DNA of 11,663 bases from Daldinia sp. FL1419 (GCA_025201765.1 MU623750.1:1-11663), one strand, 5' to 3'. Shown: positions 1 through 8,939, numbered from the stretch's first letter. The notes: a model not told the origin generated them from the sequence alone. Program-made: numbers and translations.

Positions 1-224
1 TAAAAAAAAAATTGTAAAAATAAAAATAAATAATAGTTTTTTATAAAAATATAAAATTATTTATATATATTTATATTTTATATAAATTATATATATTTTA
101 ACTTTCTTTTAAAATAATTTCTTTATAATGTAATAACGTTTTTATTATTTATAGAAGAAAATAATGAAGCCATTTTAAATTTTGTTATTGCCTTATATTT
201 AGGCTGTTACTATATTATTTTATG
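1..224. other. AT-rich flank, no gene seen
   Basis: This stretch is almost entirely A and T, with short homopolymer and TA-rich runs. No open frame, RNA gene or repeat copy could be supported by eye. A slightly more complex patch lies near 160-215, but I found no partner for it elsewhere in the window. Confidence 0.6.
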
Positions 225-455
225 AAATTTGGGTATTATAATATATAAAATATTTTTTTATATTAAAATTTAATTATTTTTATTAAAAAATAAGTTTTAA
301 TAAGAATATAAGATAAAATTAAAGTTATAATAATGTAATTTATTTAAATAGGTGGTGGGTAGGTTTTCTTTGAAATATAGTTTTTACTTAGAACAAATAT
401 TAAAAGATGGATTGGATACCTGTAATATATTCTAGGTAAATCAAGGTAATAATAA
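225..455 (+). repeat. Dispersed repeat R2, copy 1 (RIP-degraded)
   Basis: This segment aligns in direct orientation with 9315-9545. The anchor TAAGTTTTAATAAGAATATA is shared exactly, followed by a shared GTGGGTAGGTTTT block. Over about 72 aligned bases from 355 to 426 I count roughly 14 differences, all transitions, which fits RIP. On the plus strand a frame is open from 352 to 432 (stop TAG at 433) and reads VVGRFSLKYSFYLEQ followed by ILKDGLDTC. Copy 2 keeps the same frame but has TAA where copy 1 has CAA (Gln), a typical RIP stop. The repeat may therefore descend from coding sequence of a transposable element. I do not recognise the protein, and the frame could be chance. R2 copies lie outside both Helitron-like elements, so they could be parts of an older host element. 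Confidence 0.6.
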
Positions 456-622
456 AAAAAAAATTTTATTATATATAATAATATTATATAATATATATAA
501 TTTTTTATTATTAATTCTAATTATAATAAATGAATTAAATAATTTATAAATTTTTATTTTAATTATAAGAAACTTTAAAATATAATAAAAAATATTTATA
601 ATTAAAAAGAATTGAGAAATTA
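456..622. other. AT-rich spacer before element A
   Basis: Low-complexity A/T sequence. It does not align with the DNA preceding element B (about 6000-6113), which supports placing the left end of element A at 623. No other feature is seen. Confidence 0.55.
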
Positions 623-940
623 TTTATGTTTTTTTTATTTCATTAGTTGCGCCACAATCCTGATTGACCAATTAGTTTCTAGAGAAATATCCTATAATTT
701 TGGATGTTTTTAATTATTATATAATAATTTTTAATTAGAAATATATGCAAATTATCTTGAAAAATTATAAATTTAATTAAATTTTAAATAATATTAATTA
801 TTAATATTTTTAAATGGTTTTTAAATTAATATAATAAATTAAAATGATTTTGAATTTTGATGTACCTTGTGCATGTGTTTATGGTTTCTTGTGGTGTATA
901 GTTTTTTTAGTTGAATAAGAGCTTATATTAATAAATTCTT
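623..940 (+). repeat. Conserved 5' domain of Helitron-like element A
   Basis: This is the best-conserved part shared with element B (6114-6430). In a hand alignment of 641-930 against 6132-6421, about 56 of some 61 mismatches are transitions. About 50 of these run the same way: A has T where B has C, or G where B has A. So this copy lost C on the plus strand while copy B mainly lost G. Landmarks are the CACAATCCT block near 653, the long A/T-only match near 750-790, and the GTACC...GTGG block at 862-894. No open frame is retained. Confidence 0.75.
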
Positions 941-949
941 TAAAGATTA

Positions 950-3620
950 TTTAATTAAGGTATTAAATAAAAATTTTAATTATTATTAAATAAAAATTCT
1001 AATTAAATAAGAATTTTAATAGTTATTTAAATATAAAGTAATTATATTTTAATAAAGGTATTTAAATAATTAAATAAAAGTTAATAGAAATAATTATTAA
1101 TAATGGTAGTTGGTGTTTAAAAAATAAAATAAATAATATATTTAATAAAAAAGTAAATTTATAAATTATTATAATAATTATAAAAAAAAATAATGTTTTT
1201 GTAAAGTTTGATTTAATTAGATAAGAATTATTTATTAAGGACCTATATATTAAATAAGAATTTTAATTATTATTAAATAAAAATTTTAATTGAATAGGAG
1301 TTTTAATAATTATTTAAATATAAAGTGATTATATCTTAAAGAAGATATTTAAATGATCAAATAAAATTCTAATTAATAAAAATAATTATTGGTATTTAAG
1401 AGGTAAAATAGATGATATATTTAATAAAAAAAAGAAGTTATAAATTATTGTAAGAAATTATATAAAAGGTGATGTTTAAAAAATTTAATTTGATTAAATA
1501 AAAATTAATAATTAAGGGTTAATATATTGAATATAAGTTTTAATAGTTTTAATTAAACAGGAATTTTAATAGTTTTTAGAGGATATGCCTTGTATTTTAA
1601 CTACCTTATAATAAATTATATATTAAAGAAGGTATTAAAATAATTAAATAAAAAAATTAATAGGGGTAATTATTGGTAATGGTAATTAATATTTAAGAGG
1701 TTAAATTTAATAAAAGGATTAAAAATGTATATATTTGTATAAAATTTTATAAAAGTGATTCTTAAAGAATTATGATGAGTTTGAGTTGATTAGATAAGAA
1801 AGATAATTCTTGAAGGCTTATTTATATTTAAAAAACTTGTGGAAATTGTAAAAGGGGTTATTCTATAGAGGTTAATTAGGTTTTATAAATTAATTTTAAT
1901 TATATAATTATATTATCCTAGTTTATTATGATAGAAAATTTAATTTAATTAAATAAAAATTAATTTTTAAGGATTTATAATGAATAAGAACTTTAATAAT
2001 TAAATGCGTAATAATTATATCTTAAAAAAGATAATAAAGTAATTAAATAAAAGATTAATAAAAGTAATTGTTTATAATGGTAATTAGTGTTTAAGAGATA
2101 GAAAAGATGATATATTCAACTAGAGATAAGATTATAAACTATTATAAGAAGTTATAAAAAAATTAAATAAATTAATATTTAAGGACTTATATATTAAATA
2201 AAAATTTCAATTTAGGATTAATATTATTAAATAAGAATTATAATTAAATAAAAACTTTAATTATTTTTGTAGGAGGTACTTTACATTTTAATTACCCTAT
2301 AATAAATTAATAAGAATAAATAAAATAAAAAATAAAAAATAATTATATTTTAAAAAAGGTATTAAAATAATTAAATAAAAGATTAATAGAAATAATTGTT
2401 TATAATGGTAGTTGGTGCTCAAAAAATAAAATAAATAATATATTCAATAAAAAAACAAATTTATAAATTATTATAAAAATTATAAAAAAAATAATAATTT
2501 CATAAAACTTAATTTAATTAAATAAGAATTAACCTTTAAAGGTTTATATATGAAACAAAAGTTTTAATAATTCTTATAAGATATGCCCTGCATTTTAATT
2601 ACTCCATAATTAATTATATCTTAAAAAAGGTAAATATTAAAATAATTAAATAAAATACTGATTAATAAAGGTGATTATTGCTGGTTAAGAGATTATAAAT
2701 AAAAAAAACATATATTATTGTATAAAATTATAAAATAATTTATTAAGTTATTAAAAATTTAATATATGAGAATTTGATTTGATTAGATAAGAATTATTTT
2801 TTAAGGATATATATATTAAATAGGAGCTTTTATAGTTAAATATAAAATTATTATATCCTAAAAAAACTATTAAAGTAATTAAATAAAATAATTAATAAAA
2901 ATGGTTGTTAATAACAGTAATACGCTTTAAAAGAGGTTATATTTAATAAAAGGTAAGAAAGGTGTATATTATTGTACGAAGTTTTATAAGAAAATTGATG
3001 ATTTTATGCTTGAGAATTTGATTTGATTAGAAAAGAAAATAATTTTTGAAGGTTTATTTATATTTAAAAAAAGGTTTTAAAGATTTTAGAAGGAGTTGTT
3101 CCATGGAGGTTAATAGGGTTTTGTAAATTAACTTTAATTACATAATTATATTATTTTGGTTTATTATGATAGAGAATTTTATCTAATTAGATAAGAATGA
3201 ATTTTTAAGAGTTTATAAATTGAACAAAAACTCTAATAATTATTGTAAGATATATCCTACATTTTAATTACCCTATAATAGGCTAAAGGTTGTATGAAAA
3301 TAAAGGATGTAAGGTGATTATATCTTAAAAAAGGTATTGAGGTAATTAAGTAGAATAATTATTGGAAATAATTGTTTACTAATGGTAGCGTATTATAAAA
3401 AATTATATTGAAGAGAGGATTAAAATTGTATATTATTGTATGAAAGTTTTATAAAAATAATTTTTAAAGGATTATGATATGCTTGAATTAATTAGATAAA
3501 AAAAATAATTTTTGAGGCTTATTTATATCCAAAAGAATTGTAAAAACCTTAGAAAGGTTAATTCTATAAAAGCTAATAAGGTTTTGCAAAATAGCTCCAG
3601 TTATGTAATTTAGTATTAAA
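950..3620 (+). repeat. Internal degenerate tandem array of element A
   Basis: About eight diverged units follow one another. Each contains, in order, versions of TATCTTAAAAAAGGTATTAAA, AATTAAATAAAAG, GGTAATGGTAGTTGGTGTTTAA, TTTGATTTGATTAGATAAGAA, TTATATATTAAATAAGAATTTTAAT and GATATGCCTTACATTTTAATTACC. The GGTAGTTGGTG landmark recurs near 1101, 1391, 1677, 2075, 2403, 2678, 2911 and 3381, giving steps of roughly 290, 286, 398, 328, 275, 233 and 470 bp. The steps vary because some units carry an extra module, with a GGTTATTCTATGGAGGTTAATAGGG core and an ATTATATAATTATATTA tail, near 1817-1945, 3052-3180 and 3525-3620. The array is therefore composite rather than a simple satellite. Unit boundaries are approximate, and no coding frame survives across units. 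Confidence 0.65.
966..1022 (+). repeat. 17-bp minisatellite, short version
   Basis: Units of the form AATAAAAATTCTAATTA occur at 966-982, 989-1005 and, partially, from 1006. The first two are separated by a 6-nt TTATTA-like insert that is also present in copy B. The matching position in element B (6459-6580) has six or more units, so the array has changed length between copies. In this copy the variable C positions are mostly T. Confidence 0.6.
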
Positions 3621-3661
3621 TTAATAATCCCAGAACAAAAGCGATTGGTCCTGAATGTTAA

Positions 3662-3682
3662 ACTGGTCGCAAAGTGACCAAT
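3662..3682 (+). repeat. 3'-terminal hairpin of element A
   Basis: The stem pairs 3662-3670 with 3674-3682 around the loop AAA. Seven of nine positions are Watson-Crick, one is a G.T wobble (3669/3675) and one is a C.A mismatch (3663/3681). The hairpin is followed by 9 nt (3683-3691) and CTAG at 3692-3695, as in Helitron 3' ends, where the hairpin is thought to act as the transposition terminator. A second, outer inverted repeat, GATTGGTC at 3643-3650 with GACCAATC at 3676-3683, is a perfect 8-bp match and could form a competing larger stem. Confidence 0.75.
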
Positions 3683-3695
3683 CCTAAAAAGCTAG

Positions 3696-4565
3696 TAGTT
3701 ATTATATATACATACCTTAAAAATATTATAATCTTTACTATAACCTTCTTATATAAATTTATTTTGTTTTAGTTATGGTTTTTTGTTGGTACTTATTATT
3801 ATTTAATAAATGTAATATCTTTATTTATTTTTAATTTTAAAATAATTGAATAGTTTTAATAATTATATTTTAAAAGATTTTTTATTAAATGGGTTGATTT
3901 GTATTTGGTTATTATCCTTATTATTATTATCATTTATTATAATATGTACTTTTTTATTGTTTTTATATTTTTAATTTAATATATTTTTAATTTATCTAGT
4001 AAAATATATGTGTTTTTTGTTGTTTTTGTATAATATGCTTTTTAAGGTAATTTTTTTACTTTTATTATTATTATTATAAGGTTTTTATTTATAATTTTTA
4101 GTTTAATAACCTTTTTTATAATATATATAATAAAACTTATTTTTAGTTTTGGTTGTATAGTTATTTTCTTTAGTTATATGGATCTTTTTGTTATTGTTTT
4201 GAGGATTTGAAATAATAATTTTTTATATGGTGATTGAAATGGATTTATATATATTTAATGATATTATTTTAATATTATTGGGTTTATTTCAAGTAATGTT
4301 TGAGATATTTAGTTTGTAGAATGGTGTAATAGTATTTTATAATTTAATTATAGTTATTGATATGTTGTAGATTTTATTTTTTATAATTATTCATATTATT
4401 ATAGTTGTTTGGTGGATTATTTTTATTATTATTTTTTAGATAGATTATTTTAATATATGGTTTTAATATATTTATTAAATGTTAGATATATGTGTATGTA
4501 GAAGATGTATTAATATTTTATAAGTTTAGGATATATTATGGTTTGGAATAGGAAATTTATAAAAA
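3696..4565 (+). pseudogene. T-rich, C-depleted block, possible gene relic
   Basis: The plus strand has lost almost all C but keeps G: in 4201-4320 I count 21 G and 1 C. One frame (codon starts such as 4203) runs 4203-4463 with only three internal stops, all TAG, at 4317, 4368 and 4437, before TAA at 4464. Base composition alone would predict roughly nine stops in the first 84 codons. TAG is what RIP makes from CAG (Gln), so this may be the remains of a coding region read on the plus strand. The translated residues are mostly I, L, F and Y, as expected when C-containing codons are lost, so I cannot identify a family. A non-coding T-rich stretch remains quite possible. Confidence 0.25.
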
Positions 4566-5329
4566 TTGTTATATATATATTTTATAAAATTAATTATAAT
4601 TTTATTTTAATAAGGCAGGAAAATTAAGAATATAATAATTGAATTAAATAATATATAGTGAATATTAAAGATTTATATGATTATTTTTGCAAAAATTAAT
4701 TAATTAAATAAGGTTTATTACATTTATTTAATAATTTGTTAAAAATTTCTAATTAATTTAATTAATATTTTAATTATTTATAATTTATAAGATATTAAGG
4801 TTATTTTTAATTAATTTTATATATTATGTAGTTTGTTAAATATTATATTATTAATCTATATTAATTTAAGGTGTGATAGAAATATAATTTTATTTTTTAT
4901 TTTATAGTAAGGAAAGTGATTAGTTTTTATTATTAAAATAATATTAAATTATATTTCTTTAATTTTTTATTTTTATTAGGTTATATTAGTAATTAAGAAA
5001 TTTATTTAATTAAAATTAATTTAATTATTAATAATAAAATTTTAGGTAATTTAATATATTAGATTTAATATATTAATTATATTAATTAATATATTAATTT
5101 TATTTTTATTAATTATATTTTTATCTTTATTAAATTGATTAAATTTATATATTAATTGGGTAAATTATATTTTTATATAATTTTAGAAGGTTTAAAAATT
5201 ATTATTTTATATATAATTATTAATTATATTTTATATAATATTAATTATAATATTTAAATATTTATTTATAATTAATATTATAATTTTTAAATTATAATTA
5301 TTAATAGGATTAATAAATGAATTAATAAT
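4566..5329. other. Low-complexity A/T stretch, no gene seen
   Basis: Short TTAAT, TATTAAT and TTATATTT motifs repeat irregularly, and the stretch from about 5000 to 5320 is almost pure A/T. Many short A/T palindromes exist but carry no information in such a background. I see no coding frame, RNA gene or copy of the other repeats here. Confidence 0.6.
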
Positions 5330-5343
5330 AATCCTAGAGGATT
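5330..5343. repeat. Small perfect palindrome
   Basis: AATCCT (5330-5335) and AGGATT (5338-5343) are exact inverted copies separated by AG. It contains CTAG but has no Helitron-type hairpin in front, so it is not scored as a transposon end. It may be chance. Confidence 0.4.
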
Positions 5344-5655
5344 TTCCATTTTCATTTCCGGATGTTATATTTGATTATAATAATGTAATTAGGTGATAAG
5401 AATTTTTGATAAAGAGGGTGTATGTTTTTTTAATTATTTTTAATATATAAGTATTTAAAAATAATTAATTAAATTATTTATTTTAATAATTTACCTATAC
5501 AAATAATTATTTGTATATTTAGGTTGTTTTTATTGAAATTTAAGGTATCAATTATCATATAATAGTTAAAATTTAAATAAATCTATATTAATAATAAATT
5601 AATTATATATTTTTTAAGAATTTATGTTAGATTTGTAGTATGGGTATTTATATTA
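5344..5655. other. AT-rich spacer, no gene seen
   Basis: Apart from a slightly G/C-containing patch at about 5340-5430, this is ordinary A/T-rich DNA. No repeat partner, hairpin or open frame of note was found. Confidence 0.5.
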
Positions 5656-5733
5656 GGCCTAGCTTTAGGTGGTGTATGATTCTGCCGGGCCAGGTGGTCC
5701 GTGCTTCCAGCAGGATCCACATTATGTTGGAAG
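5656..5733. other. GC-rich island with stem-loop
   Basis: In contrast to its surroundings, 5656-5733 is roughly half G+C and includes CTGCCGGGCCAGGTGGTCC. It ends in a stem-loop: CTTCCAGCA (5704-5712) pairs with TGTTGGAAG (5725-5733) with one G.T wobble and a 12-nt loop containing GGATCC. Both C and G are kept, so RIP has not acted evenly here. No open frame crosses the island without stops in the plus frames read (for example TGA at 5678), and no Pol III A/B boxes or tRNA fold are evident. It could be a fragment of single-copy or recently inserted DNA. I do not recognise it. Confidence 0.45.
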
Positions 5734-6113
5734 ATTATTAATATGGGTAAAGAAAAATTAATTTTATATATTAACCTTATAATTTCTTTTTATTTTATTA
5801 ATTTTCTTAATATTTTTTAATATATTAAAATATTTTTAAAATTAAAAAAGTTTTGGTTAAAAAATTTTATAATTCTTTTCTAATTGGCTAATCATATTAG
5901 CCATTTTTAATTAAAAATACTCTGAAAATTACAAATAATTTAAGTTAAGAAAACTTTACAAGTAAAGGCTTAATTAATAAATTGAAAATCAATATTATAT
6001 AACAATTTTATTTAAAATTAATATATATTATAAAATAATAAATTAAAATTATAAATTTATTAAATTAATTAGTGTATTTTATATAACCAATTTTGGAAGC
6101 ATTAATTTCCTTA
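5734..6113. other. AT-rich spacer before element B
   Basis: A/T-rich sequence retaining both some C and some G. It does not align with the DNA before element A, which supports an element boundary at 6113/6114. The only notable item is the stem-loop at 5885-5903. Confidence 0.5.
5885..5903. repeat. Perfect 8-bp stem-loop
   Basis: TGGCTAAT (5885-5892) and ATTAGCCA (5896-5903) are exact inverted copies around the loop CAT, followed by TTTTTAATTAAAAA. The GGC/GCC core is unusual in this A/T background. There is no CTRR terminus about 10 nt downstream, so it is not a Helitron 3' end by the criteria met by the other two hairpins. Function unknown. Confidence 0.5.
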
Positions 6114-6430
6114 TCTATGTCTTTCTTATTTCATTAATTACATCACAATCCTAACTAATTAATCAATTCCTAGAGAAATCCCCTACAATTTCAAATATTT
6201 TTAATTGTTATACAATAACCTCCAATTAGAAACACATACAATATATCTTAAAAAATTATAAATTTAATTAAATTTTAAATAATACCAATTATTAATATTT
6301 TTAAATAGTTTTTTAATTAATATATTAAATCAAAGTAATTTTAAATTTTAATGTACCCCATGCACGCGCCTGTGGCTTCCCGTGGCGTACAACTTTTTCA
6401 ATTGAATAAAAACTTATATCAGCAAAATCC
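6114..6430 (+). repeat. Conserved 5' domain of Helitron-like element B
   Basis: Partner of 623-940. This copy keeps many C residues that are T in copy A, for example the GTACCCCATGCACGCGCC block at 6353-6370. It has A where copy A has G, for example CATTAATTAC against CATTAGTTGC. Using both copies the ancestral bases can be inferred position by position, and most sites resolve to G or C. So the ancestor was clearly less AT-rich than either copy. Confidence 0.72.
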
Positions 6431-6458
6431 CCCTACAAATCGTTCACCCAGGATATTG

Positions 6459-6580
6459 AACAAAAACTTTAATTATTATTAAACAAAAACTCTAATTAAA
6501 CAAGAATTTTAATTGAATAAGAGTTTTAATTAAACGAAAGCTCTAATTAAACAAAAGTTCTAATTGAATAGGAACTTTAA
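6459..6580 (+). repeat. 17-bp minisatellite, expanded version
   Basis: Units of exactly 17 bp lie at 6459-6475, then after a 6-nt interruption at 6482-6498, 6499-6515, 6516-6532, 6533-6549 and 6550-6566, with a partial seventh from 6567. The consensus is AAYAARARYTYTAATTR, and the unit differences are mostly transitions. Element A has only two full units and a partial one at the same place, so the array expanded here or shrank there. Confidence 0.75.
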
Positions 6581-6589
6581 TAATTACCT

Positions 6590-8820
6590 AAATACAAAAT
6601 AATTATATATTAAAAAAAGTATTTAAATGATTAAATAAAAGGTTAATTAATACAAATAATTATTAACACTTAAAAAAATAGAATAAACAATATATTCAAT
6701 AAAAGAGAAAATTCATAAACCATCATAAAAGCTATAAGAGAAATAATGATTTTAAAGAACTTGATTTAATTAGATAAGAATTAATTTTTATAAACTTATA
6801 TATTAAACAAGAGCTCTAATAGCTCCTACTTTATAATAATTAAAAGGTTAAATAAAATAAAAGATATAAAATAATTATATCCTAATAAAAATATTAAAAT
6901 AATTAAATAAAATAACTAATAAAAATAATTATTAGCAACTGTAACACATTTTCAAAAAGGTATATTTAACAAGAGGTAAGAAAGGCGTATATTATTGTAC
7001 GAAGTTTTATAAGAAAAACTAATGCTTTTATACTTAAGAATTTAATTTGATTAGATAAGAAAATAACTTCTTAAAAGCTATTTATGTTAAATAAGAGCTT
7101 TAATAACTCCTACAGGATATATTTTGCCTTACATTTCAACTACCCCATAACAAACTAGAGGTTTAAATAATATAAAAAATACAAAATAACAATATCCTAA
7201 AAAAAATATTAAAATGATTAAATAAAAAAATTAATAGAGGTAATTATTGGTAATGGTAGTTGGTGTTTAAGAGATAGAATAAACAATATATTTAGTAAAA
7301 AAGTAAATTTATAAATTATAGTAAAAGTTATAAGAAAAAGTAATAATTTTATAAAACTTAATCTGATCAGATAAGAATTAACTCTAAAAGACTTATATAT
7401 TAAATAGGAATTTTAATTTAATGTTAATGTTATTAAATAGGAGTTTTAATTAAATAAGAGTTTTGATAGTTATTTATATATAATGTAATTATATTTTGAA
7501 GAAAGTATTAAAGTGATTAAATAAAAAATTAATAGAAGTGATTGGTAGTAATAGTAATTAGTGTTTAAAAAATAAAATAAATGATATATTTAATTAGAGA
7601 TAAAATTGTAAATTATTGTAAAAAGCTATATAAATAGTGATGTTTAAAGAGTTTAACCTAATTAAATAGGAATTAACTCTTAAAAGCTTATATATTGAAT
7701 AAAAACTTTAATTTAGGATTAATATTAATTTTTGCAAGATATGTTATGTACTTCAACTAACCTACTATAAATGAAAAGGTATAAATAAAATAAACGATGT
7801 AAGGTAATTTTATCCTAAAAAGGTTATTAAAGTGATTAAATAAAAAAATTAATAGGAGTGATTGTTAATAATAATAGTTGGTGTTTAAGAGGTTATAGGT
7901 AATAGAGGTGTATATGGTTGTAAGAAGTTATAAAATAATTTATTAAGTTATTAAGAATTTGATATATGAGAATTTAATTTCATTAGATAAGAATTAATTT
8001 TTGAGGGTTTATTTATGTTTAGAAAAGGTTTGTGGAAATTTTAGAAGGGTTATTCTATGGAGGTTAATAGGGTTTTATAAGGTAGTTTTAATTATATAAT
8101 TATATTAACCTGGTTTAATATATTGAATAGGAGTTTTAATAGTTAAATACAAAGTGATTATATTTTAGAGAAGGTATTTAAATAATTAAATAAAAGATTA
8201 ATTAATAAAGGTGATTGTTAATGTTTAAGAGATAAAATAAATAATATATTTAATTAGAAATAAGATTATAAATTATTGTAAGAAATTATAAGAAAAATTG
8301 AATAAATTAATGTTTAAGAATTTGATTTGATTAGGTAAAAATTAGTTTTTGGGGGTTTATATATTGGATAGGAGCTTTAATTTAGGGTTAATATTATTAA
8401 ATAGGAGTTGTAATAAAATAGGAGTTTTAATCGTTTTTGTAGGATATGCCTTATATTTTAATTACTTTATAATAAGTTAAAGGATATAAAATAATTATAT
8501 TTTAAGGAAGGCATTAAAATGATTGGATAGAATAATTAGTAGAGGTGATTGCTTACCTATGGTAGCGCGTATGATGAGGTTATATTCTATAAGAGGGTAA
8601 AGAGTGTATATATTCATATGAAAGTTTATAAAAAAATTAATCATGTAGAATTTGAAGAACCTGAGTTGATCAGATAGGAAAGATAACTTTTGAAGGCCTA
8701 TTTATATTTAAAAGAGCTATGGAGACCTAGAAGGTTTGGCTTTATTGAGATTAATGGGGTTTTTATAAAATAGCCTTTATTATATAATTATATTATATTG
8801 GTTTAATATTATTTTAATTT
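6590..8820 (+). repeat. Internal degenerate tandem array of element B
   Basis: About seven units of the type described for element A. The GGTAGTTGGTG landmark falls near 6661, 6936, 7251, 7549, 7871, 8217 and 8558, with steps of about 275, 315, 298, 322, 346 and 341 bp. The extra module (GTTATTCTATGGAGGTTAATAGGG core) appears near 8007-8117 and again, more diverged, near 8697-8815. The last unit carries the variant GGTAGCGCGTAT, matching GGTAGCGTAT in the last unit of copy A, so unit order is conserved at the 3' end. Unit number and spacing differ from copy A. Confidence 0.65.
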
Positions 8821-8905
8821 AATATTTTTTTATTTAGAAATTATATTAATTATTAAATATTAAATTAATAATTATAAAATGAGATTGATTGATTTTGAAA
8901 GTCAA

Positions 8906-8926
8906 ATTGGTTGCGAAGTGATCAAT
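8906..8926 (+). repeat. 3'-terminal hairpin of element B
   Basis: ATTGGTTGC (8906-8914) pairs with GTGATCAAT (8918-8926) around the loop GAA. All nine positions pair if the three G.T wobbles (8910/8922, 8912/8920, 8913/8919) are accepted. Each wobble is what a single RIP transition would make from a G-C pair, so the ancestral stem was probably perfect. Nine bases later comes CTAG (8936-8939) followed by T. Confidence 0.75.
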
Positions 8927-8939
8927 CCAAAAAAACTAG

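Larger units (their letters stand above)
623..3695 (+). mobile_element. Non-autonomous Helitron-like element, copy A
   Basis: This 3073-bp element is defined by homology with 6114-8939 and by its termini. The left end follows host A at 622. It begins TTTATGT, where copy B has TCTATGT, so the expected 5' TC has plausibly become TT by a C-to-T change. The right end carries a stem-loop (3662-3682), then 9 nt, then CTAG (3692-3695), then host T at 3696. Helitrons are known to start with TC, to end in CTRR about 10 nt after a short hairpin, and to insert between A and T without target-site duplication. Inside lie a conserved 5' domain (623-940) and a long degenerate tandem array. No Rep or helicase coding is visible, so the element would be non-autonomous and is now degraded. 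A foldback element or a satellite with chance end similarity are less likely alternatives. Confidence 0.72.
6114..8939 (+). mobile_element. Non-autonomous Helitron-like element, copy B
   Basis: This 2826-bp element is the second, co-oriented copy of the family. It starts TCTATGTC right after host A at 6113, keeping the 5' TC that copy A has lost. It ends with the hairpin at 8906-8926, a 9-nt spacer, CTAG at 8936-8939 and host T at 8940. Flanks on both sides do not align with those of copy A, so this looks like an independent insertion rather than a segmental duplication. Internally it is collinear with copy A but has about one fewer array unit and a longer 17-bp minisatellite. The plus strand is C-retaining and G-poor from 6114 to about 7240, then G-retaining and C-poor to about 8830, so RIP hit the two strands in separate tracts. 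No transposase coding is visible. Confidence 0.72.

Noticed and set aside
950..3620. CRISPR-like array
   Set aside because: Units are long (230-470 bp), diverged throughout and lack short conserved repeats with unique spacers.
4990..5320. Numerous TTAATATATTAATTA palindromes
   Set aside because: Expected by chance in nearly pure A/T sequence; none contains an informative G/C position.
5659..5662. CTAG in the GC island as a possible Helitron 3' end
   Set aside because: No hairpin lies about 10 nt upstream and it is followed by C rather than T.
5885..5910. Stem-loop followed by T run as a bacterial-type terminator
   Set aside because: The RIP-like divergence and satellite structure point to a fungal nuclear genome, where such terminators do not apply, and no gene lies upstream.
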